Origin: Clostridia bacterium
Lineage (GTDB): Bacteria; Bacillota; Clostridia; Oscillospirales; CAG-272
Length of the DNA: 64,000 nt
Reading direction: 5' to 3'
Assembly (NCBI GenBank): GCA_017472305.1
Contig: JAFUQP010000007.1
Span: 69,272 to 133,271 of the forward strand
Shown here: positions 59,494 to 64,000 of the stretch, one piece after another
How positions within the stretch are numbered: position 1 is the first letter of the stretch
How the letters are laid out: each line of letters opens with the position of its first letter
The notes under the pieces: generated by a model
What the model was told of the DNA's origin: nothing
What the model saw: only the letters and a program-made list of their open reading frames with translations
The model's database searches: none
Made by a program: the position numbers and the translations under genes

Positions 59494-61339
59494 TCCCTGC
59501 CATCCTCTCTGCAAGCCTCTCGGGTGAGAGTCCAAGATAGTCGTATAGGTCACACGCTTTTTGCGGTGCTGCAAAATTGTCGTCTATAGCAGATATGATA
59601 TATTCAACTCTACCTGTGTCAAGCCCCAAGGAAACAAGCCTGTCGAGGGTAATCTCGGCAGCTCCGCCGTGTCTTATGCCCTCCTCGGCGTAAAGTATGC
59701 GGCGGGCGTTCCTTGAAAGCGTGAAAATCGCCTCGACTGCCTCGTCATAGGGCTTGATTTTCTCAACGGCAATTATTCCCGTGCTTATTCCGCGAGCGGC
59801 AAGAAGCTCTGACGCACAGGCTACCTTATCGGTAAGCCTGCCGTAGGTGACAAAGAGCCTTTCGGGCGGGTTTTCGGGGTCAAAGTCTATCCTCACTGCC
59901 CTGCCGTAGGGTGAAAAGCGAGCGACAGTTTCGGCACTTTCGGGTGAATTTGAATATCGTATCGCCACGGGGGCGCAAATATTCTCGCACGCCGCAAGCT
60001 CCTCTCTGAGCGACGAGTAAGACAGTGGGGCGTATAGCGACGTATTTGGAATATGCGAAACGAAGGCTACGTCGAATATGCCGTGATGCGTTGCGCCGTC
60101 ACCGAGGGCGAGGCCTGCTCTGTCAATCATAATTCTGACAGGAAGGCTCTGCAGCGCTATATCGTGTAGTATACTGTCATAGCCGCGCTGAAGGAAGGTT
60201 GAGTAGACCGCAACGTATGGAGAAAGCCCCGCGGCGGCAAGCCCCGCGGCGAAGGTCAGAGCGTGGGGCTCCGCAATACCAACGTCGAAGTATCTGTCGG
60301 GAAATTCCTTACCAAAGCCGTCAAGCCCCGTGCCTATACCCATTGCGGCAGTGATGGCTACAATTTTTTCGTTGTTCTTTGCAAGAGAGGTGAGCTCCTG
60401 TGAAAAGGCTGCGTGGAAGGTGTCGGCTGTATTTGTGCCTGTGATACTGTGGTAGCCGTCAGGAGAGCTTTCCGCAGGGGGATAGCCCTTACCCTTGACG
60501 GTCTTGATATGCAGGACCACCGCACGTCCAAGCTCCTTTGCGCTCGTGAGCGCCGCCTCGAGTCCCTCGTAATCGTTGCCGTCTATCGGTCCAATATAGT
60601 AAAGCCCGAGCTCCTCGAAATAATTTGTATCGTAGAGCACTCTTTTGACAACCGACTTGACAAAGGACGCAACAGCCTTGAGGGGCTTGCCGAGGAGAGG
60701 AATTTTAGAGAGGAAGCTCTGCGTTCCCAATTTCCACGTGCGGTATCTTCTTGATACCCTGACACGCGACAGATATGACGCAAATCTGCCCTTATTCAAA
60801 GAAATTGACATTCCGTTCTCGTTCAGAATAAGGATAAACGGCAGCTCGGACGAAATGTTGTTTATTGCCTCGTGTACCATACCGCCGGTATACGCGCCGT
60901 CACCGAGGACACATACCGAGTAGTTCTGCTCACCGCGAAGCCTTGCCGCCTCGGCAAAGCCGAGTGCCGCGGAAACCGAGGTGGAGGAATGTCCTGCGCC
61001 GAACGGGTCGTGCTCACTCTCGGCACGAGAGGTAAAGCCCGAGAGCCCGCCGGGGGTGCGTAGGCTCGAGAAGCCCGAGCGCCTGCCGGTTATGAGCTTA
61101 TGAACGTAGGACTGATGGCCTACGTCGAAGATAATTTTATCCTTCGGGGAGTCGAAAACCCTGTGAAGCGCAAGAGTCAATTCGACAACGCCGAGGTTCG
61201 AGGCAAGATGTCCGCCTCGCTCTGCCGAGAGCTCAACAAGATATTCTCTTATTTCTTTGGCAAGAGCGGGAATTTCGCTCTTATCCAGCGCCTTCAGCTC
61301 TTCGGGGGAATTTATTTTTTCTAGGAGAGGATAATTCAT
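59480..61339 (-). CDS. dxs: 1-deoxy-D-xylulose-5-phosphate synthase
   Basis: First step of the MEP isoprenoid pathway, thiamine diphosphate dependent. The 619 residues include HLASNLGVVELTLALH, GAGHSSTSVSAALGFA, the ThDP motif GDGAYTGGMVHEAINN with NENGMSI, and FDVGIAEPHALTFAAGLA with YSTFLQRGYDSI. Normal length. It begins inside the stop codon of the AraC-family gene (ATGA), with AAGGGA as ribosome site, and overlaps miaB by 14 bp. Its pathway partners ispD and ispF are 48 kb away. Confidence 0.96.
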   Translation of the reverse strand: MNYPLLEKINSPEELKALDKSEIPALAKEIREYLVELSAERGGHLASNLGVVELTLALHRVFDSPKDKIIFDVGHQSYVHKLITGRRSGFSSLRTPGGLSGFTSRAESEHDPFGAGHSSTSVSAALGFAEAARLRGEQNYSVCVLGDGAYTGGMVHEAINNISSELPFILILNENGMSISLNKGRFASYLSRVRVSRRYRTWKLGTQSFLSKIPLLGKPLKAVASFVKSVVKRVLYDTNYFEELGLYYIGPIDGNDYEGLEAALTSAKELGRAVVLHIKTVKGKGYPPAESSPDGYHSITGTNTADTFHAAFSQELTSLAKNNEKIVAITAAMGIGTGLDGFGKEFPDRYFDVGIAEPHALTFAAGLAAAGLSPYVAVYSTFLQRGYDSILHDIALQSLPVRIMIDRAGLALGDGATHHGIFDVAFVSHIPNTSLYAPLSYSSLREELAACENICAPVAIRYSNSPESAETVARFSPYGRAVRIDFDPENPPERLFVTYGRLTDKVACASELLAARGISTGIIAVEKIKPYDEAVEAIFTLSRNARRILYAEEGIRHGGAAEITLDRLVSLGLDTGRVEYIISAIDDNFAAPQKACDLYDYLGLSPERLAERMAGNEQN

Positions 61340-62169
61340 TTAGAGTCCCTTCTCTGGTTTAGCCTTGCAGGTACCTCGCCGACTACCTTGCGGTAGGCTC
61401 TGTAAAACGAGGAATAGTCGCCAAAGCCGACCTTATACGCGGCGGCAGATGCGGTTTCGCCTGCTGAAATAAGCTGCCTTGACAGCATAATTCGCTTTGT
61501 GGTTATATATTCGTGAACCGATATCCCAAACCTCGCTTTGAAAGCGCGGCAAAGGTAAAACTTGCTTACGAAGAAATATCTTGAAATTTTATCAAGCGAC
61601 ATCTCACCCTTGATGTTCTCATTAACAAACTGCATAACCCTTACGGCAAAGTCGGAGTCATCGGGAAGCGCGGGCTCACTCGAGGTTGCCGATAGGAATG
61701 CGACAAGCTCACAAAGAAGCGATGAGAGATACACCCTTCTCTCGCGCTCGGGAAGGCTGTCCGAAATATCCGCTCTTTCAAGAGTCGAGATAATCTCGCG
61801 GCTCATTTTACCGAAATCAAATACTCGTGACAGCTCTTTTTCCTCATTATCACCCAAAAGGGTGGAAAGCAGCTCACGCGCATAGCCGAAAACAGCGTCA
61901 CGCGAAAAGGATACAGTATATGTCTCAAATACTGTGTCGGGAGCAACTCTTACAGAGTAGTATCCGAGAGGCAAAAGCAAAATCGCACTGTCGCGCGAGA
62001 GCGTAAGCTCCCTGCCCTCAAGAGTAAGCACCGCCTCGCCGCCTGTAACGAAAATTATCCGATAAAGCTCGGTGCAGCCTGAAAAGGCGAATGACTCGCA
62101 TTTCGGGGAGTCTTTTCTGTATTCAACTTTCATTGTGCCAAGACTTACCTTGCCGCCACTCTCGGACAT
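61336..62169 (-). CDS. AraC-family transcriptional regulator
   Basis: The 277 residues have an N-terminal cupin-like sensor (ELYRIIFVTGGEAVLTLEGREL, AILLLPLGYYSVRV) and a C-terminal AraC domain with SLDKISRYFFVSKFYLCRAFKARFG and TASAAAYKVGFGDYSSFYRAYRKVVG. I use the ATG at 62169 (second Met), which lies 5 nt after GGAGGAG; the first ATG at 62181 lacks a site. Its stop codon overlaps the dxs start, so it is probably co-transcribed with dxs and the genes below it, an odd place for such a regulator. Effector unknown. Confidence 0.88.
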   Translation of the reverse strand: MSESGGKVSLGTMKVEYRKDSPKCESFAFSGCTELYRIIFVTGGEAVLTLEGRELTLSRDSAILLLPLGYYSVRVAPDTVFETYTVSFSRDAVFGYARELLSTLLGDNEEKELSRVFDFGKMSREIISTLERADISDSLPERERRVYLSSLLCELVAFLSATSSEPALPDDSDFAVRVMQFVNENIKGEMSLDKISRYFFVSKFYLCRAFKARFGISVHEYITTKRIMLSRQLISAGETASAAAYKVGFGDYSSFYRAYRKVVGEVPARLNQRRDSK

Positions 62170-62199
62170 AGACTCCTCCATAAATATTTATAATATATT

Positions 62200-62228
62200 A
62201 TTTTACCACAAAACTACGGTTTTTTCAA
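62200..62228 (-). promoter_or_regulatory. Promoter for the AraC-dxs-miaB-mutSL transcript
   Basis: TTGAAA (62223-62228), a 17-bp spacer and TAAAAT (62200-62205) on the minus strand, about 30 bp before the start codon. It is the only clear promoter upstream of the eight minus-strand genes down to 50731. Confidence 0.75.
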
Positions 62229-62252
62229 GAAAAAAATAAAATATTTTAAAAT

Positions 62253-62294
62253 AAACCGCTCGCTCTCCGGGTAAATAGAAAGCGAGCGGTTTTT
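62253..62294. terminator. Bidirectional terminator between the transglutaminase gene and AraC
   Basis: AAACCGCTCGCT (62253-62264) pairs with AGCGAGCGGTTT (62281-62292), 12 bp with a 16-nt loop; T-rich tracts follow on both strands. It terminates the minus-strand gene ending at 62412. The stretch 62295-62411 between them contains a directly repeated TTTGAGCAAGTA and no gene. Confidence 0.85.
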
Positions 62295-62411
62295 CGCCAA
62301 AGAAGCAGGTTGACAGAGCTGCAAACCGAAAGCCCAAGATTATTGAGCAAAGCAACCTACGTCCGGGGTATGAATGACAGCTTTGAGCAAGTATTTGAGC
62401 AAGTAATTAAA

Positions 62412-64000
62412 TTAGAGATATAGGTCGCCGTCCGAGCAATGCACCGTTATTCTCTGCGTATTGAGCGCGTTAAAGTCCTCGCCCTTCGGTAGCGACTGCC
62501 ACTCGAGAGCTGTGCCGTCAAAGTAGATATCGGTAAGGCCTCGGCAGCCCGCAAACGCGCGCTCGGCGATAAGGGGTATCCCTTTTGGAAGTCTTAACGA
62601 GGTTATATAAGGGCAATAGGTTATAGCTACGTCCTCATAGTTTGTAACCTCGGGACGGATTACAACCTGACCGGATACAGACTGCGGTACCCATTCTAGA
62701 AGCGAGTAGTCCTTTGAATAAAGTATACCGCCGTCGCTTGAGTACTTAGGGTTATCAGGGTCAACCAAAATTTCTGTAAGTGTAGGAATGTTAAAGGCTC
62801 CGTACCAAATATGTTCAACTGACAAAGGAATTGATATCTCGGTTATTTCCCTGTCGGAGATATAGTCGTACTCATAAATTCCACCTGCAAACCTTCCGAT
62901 TGATACGACCTTGTAGGTAATACCGTCAAAGGTGACGCTGGACGGAATTACAACCGAGCCGCCGACAGAAATTTCATATAGCTGAAGCTCGCGGTAACCG
63001 CATACAACATACTTCAAACCGTCTTTTGTAAATGTTTCTTTACATATTTCGACATTTTGATAAGGATTTGCCGAAGCTTCGGGAAGCTCATAGAGGAAGC
63101 TTATGTCAAGGTTTTCGTTTGTGTCGGGAATATGTGTATCCGAGAAGGTGACAGTTGGATATACCCTGTCGGAGTCACCGTGACTCCACCTTACCCCCTC
63201 TGACTCCGAGATGCAGAAATAGTTATACTGCTTACCGAGCATAAGGCTTGGCTGGTCGTTCCATGTTAAGTCAAAATAGTACCACTCTCCGTCGTCCATC
63301 TTAACCATATTCCATGCGTGCGCCTCGGAGCCCTGCGTAGTAATACCGACACCTGTGACGAGGATATTTTCAAGCTCCGCATAGTTTAAGAGAAGCTGGA
63401 ATGACTTAGCGTACGACTCGCACACACCGCTGCCAGAAAGAAGTATACCGAGTACGTTATGCGCCTCGGCAGAGTTGCTTGGAGTTATGCCGTCGCCCAT
63501 ATAAGCATAGGAAGAATTCTCAACAATCTCGTCGTTAATTGCAAGTGTCAGCGAGTAGGACGAGTCGGGCGCTCCCGCTGATTCAAATATTTCTTCTACG
63601 CGCTCATAAATCGCATCGTTATACATAAGGCGAGTAGCGGTGTCGGCATACTCTTCATCTACTATAAGATAAAGCTCTCTCGCGGTATAGAGTATATTTG
63701 AAGCAATCCAATAATACAGCGGGCGGTCAAGCTTATATACGCTCCAAACGGCAATTGCCTCCCCCGGTGTTAAACCGTGCTTTACGTAATCAAGCTTTTC
63801 AACTATGTATTCGCCACCATCTTTATCCTCGCGCTCGGCAATATCCTCGCCGACGTGGAATTTATCAGCGGCGTAATCTATATCAAGGTAAAACCTCTGA
63901 AGCGCCTCGCCCTTCGTCATTGTGCCGAGATAATCATAGCCGTAAATGCCGTCGTAGCTTTCGACACTCGCGTAATTATTCTCTATTATCCACTCCTGGC
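62412..64000 (-). CDS. Transglutaminase-like protein with BspA-type LRR C-terminus (5' end outside window)
   Basis: The frame is open from the window edge (64000) to the stop at 62412, so the gene is cut at its 5' end; an in-frame ATG at 63920 is internal (26 further codons precede it, including YDGIYGYDYLGT). A transglutaminase-core domain has the triad Cys (63420-63422, GVCESYAKSF), His (63318-63320, EAHAWNMV) and Asp (63270-63272, YFDLTWND). The C-terminal third (about 63000-62412) has LRR_5/BspA-like repeats (ISIPLSVEHIWYGAFN, LTEILVDPDNPKYSSDGGILYSK). Secreted or surface localisation is likely for this class, but the signal is out of view. Confidence 0.85.
   Translation of the reverse strand, partial: QEWIIENNYASVESYDGIYGYDYLGTMTKGEALQRFYLDIDYAADKFHVGEDIAEREDKDGGEYIVEKLDYVKHGLTPGEAIAVWSVYKLDRPLYYWIASNILYTARELYLIVDEEYADTATRLMYNDAIYERVEEIFESAGAPDSSYSLTLAINDEIVENSSYAYMGDGITPSNSAEAHNVLGILLSGSGVCESYAKSFQLLLNYAELENILVTGVGITTQGSEAHAWNMVKMDDGEWYYFDLTWNDQPSLMLGKQYNYFCISESEGVRWSHGDSDRVYPTVTFSDTHIPDTNENLDISFLYELPEASANPYQNVEICKETFTKDGLKYVVCGYRELQLYEISVGGSVVIPSSVTFDGITYKVVSIGRFAGGIYEYDYISDREITEISIPLSVEHIWYGAFNIPTLTEILVDPDNPKYSSDGGILYSKDYSLLEWVPQSVSGQVVIRPEVTNYEDVAITYCPYITSLRLPKGIPLIAERAFAGCRGLTDIYFDGTALEWQSLPKGEDFNALNTQRITVHCSDGDLYL

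Overview
The window looks like chromosome from a spore-former-type member of the Clostridia (Firmicutes/Bacillota), probably a gut relative of the Oscillospirales; I cannot place it more closely. The evidence is a Firmicutes-style dcw cluster with a PASTA-domain PBP, ScpA/ScpB, a GerW/YtfJ sporulation protein, a RicA (YmcA) homologue between miaB and mutS, a SAM-I riboswitch on metK, RecD2 without RecBC, sigma-A type promoters (TTGNNN-17-TATAAT) and strong AGGAGG ribosome sites. The base composition appears moderate (not computed). Nearly everything is housekeeping; the unusual material is an ABC/Ig-lipoprotein operon and several non-coding elements.

Layout. 1-7545 (minus): nusB, a TsaD/Kae1 paralogue, xseA, xseB, tlyA, nadK, argR, recN, murB and the first codons of a further gene, one compact operon with a consensus promoter before nusB. 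7739-10129 (plus): a small membrane protein, a DUF951 protein, ruvA, ruvB, terminator. 10275-12651 (minus): rpe, ispF, ispD and an unknown gene; a candidate small RNA runs on the plus strand between rpe and ispF. 12823-24922 (plus): dcw cluster mraZ, rsmH, an FtsL-slot protein, a SpoVD/FtsI-type PBP, murE, murF, mraY, ftsW, murG, ftsZ; murD, ftsQ and ftsA are absent here. 24923-25839: non-coding, with a 422-bp palindrome-rich element bounded by 16-bp perfect inverted repeats.

25840-31778: a 33-residue membrane peptide and mreB, recD2 (minus), an AraC regulator (plus) and metK with its SAM-I leader (minus). 31864-40068 (plus): an apparent operon with a polytopic YwaF-like/ABC-ATPase fusion, a 554-residue permease, a small anchored protein and a 1224-residue lipoprotein with about seven Ig-like domains. 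40069-41081: tRNA-Ser(CGA), a probable tRNA-Ser remnant and a 187-bp tandem duplication whose hairpins show compensatory changes.

41082-50663 (plus): lon, engB, an M50 protease, scpA, scpB, a DUF2953-like gene, ytfJ, a D,D-carboxypeptidase, rluB, an unknown gene and a TlpA-like thioredoxin lipoprotein. 50731-62228 (minus): an AraC regulator, dxs, miaB, ricA, mutS, mutL, tgt and an alpha/beta hydrolase, many with overlapping ends. 62412-64000 (minus): a transglutaminase-like protein with a BspA-type LRR tail, cut off at the window edge.

Together the genes cover peptidoglycan precursor synthesis and division, isoprenoid precursor supply (dxs, ispD, ispF), mismatch and recombination repair, tRNA modification (miaB, tgt) and chromosome segregation (scpAB).
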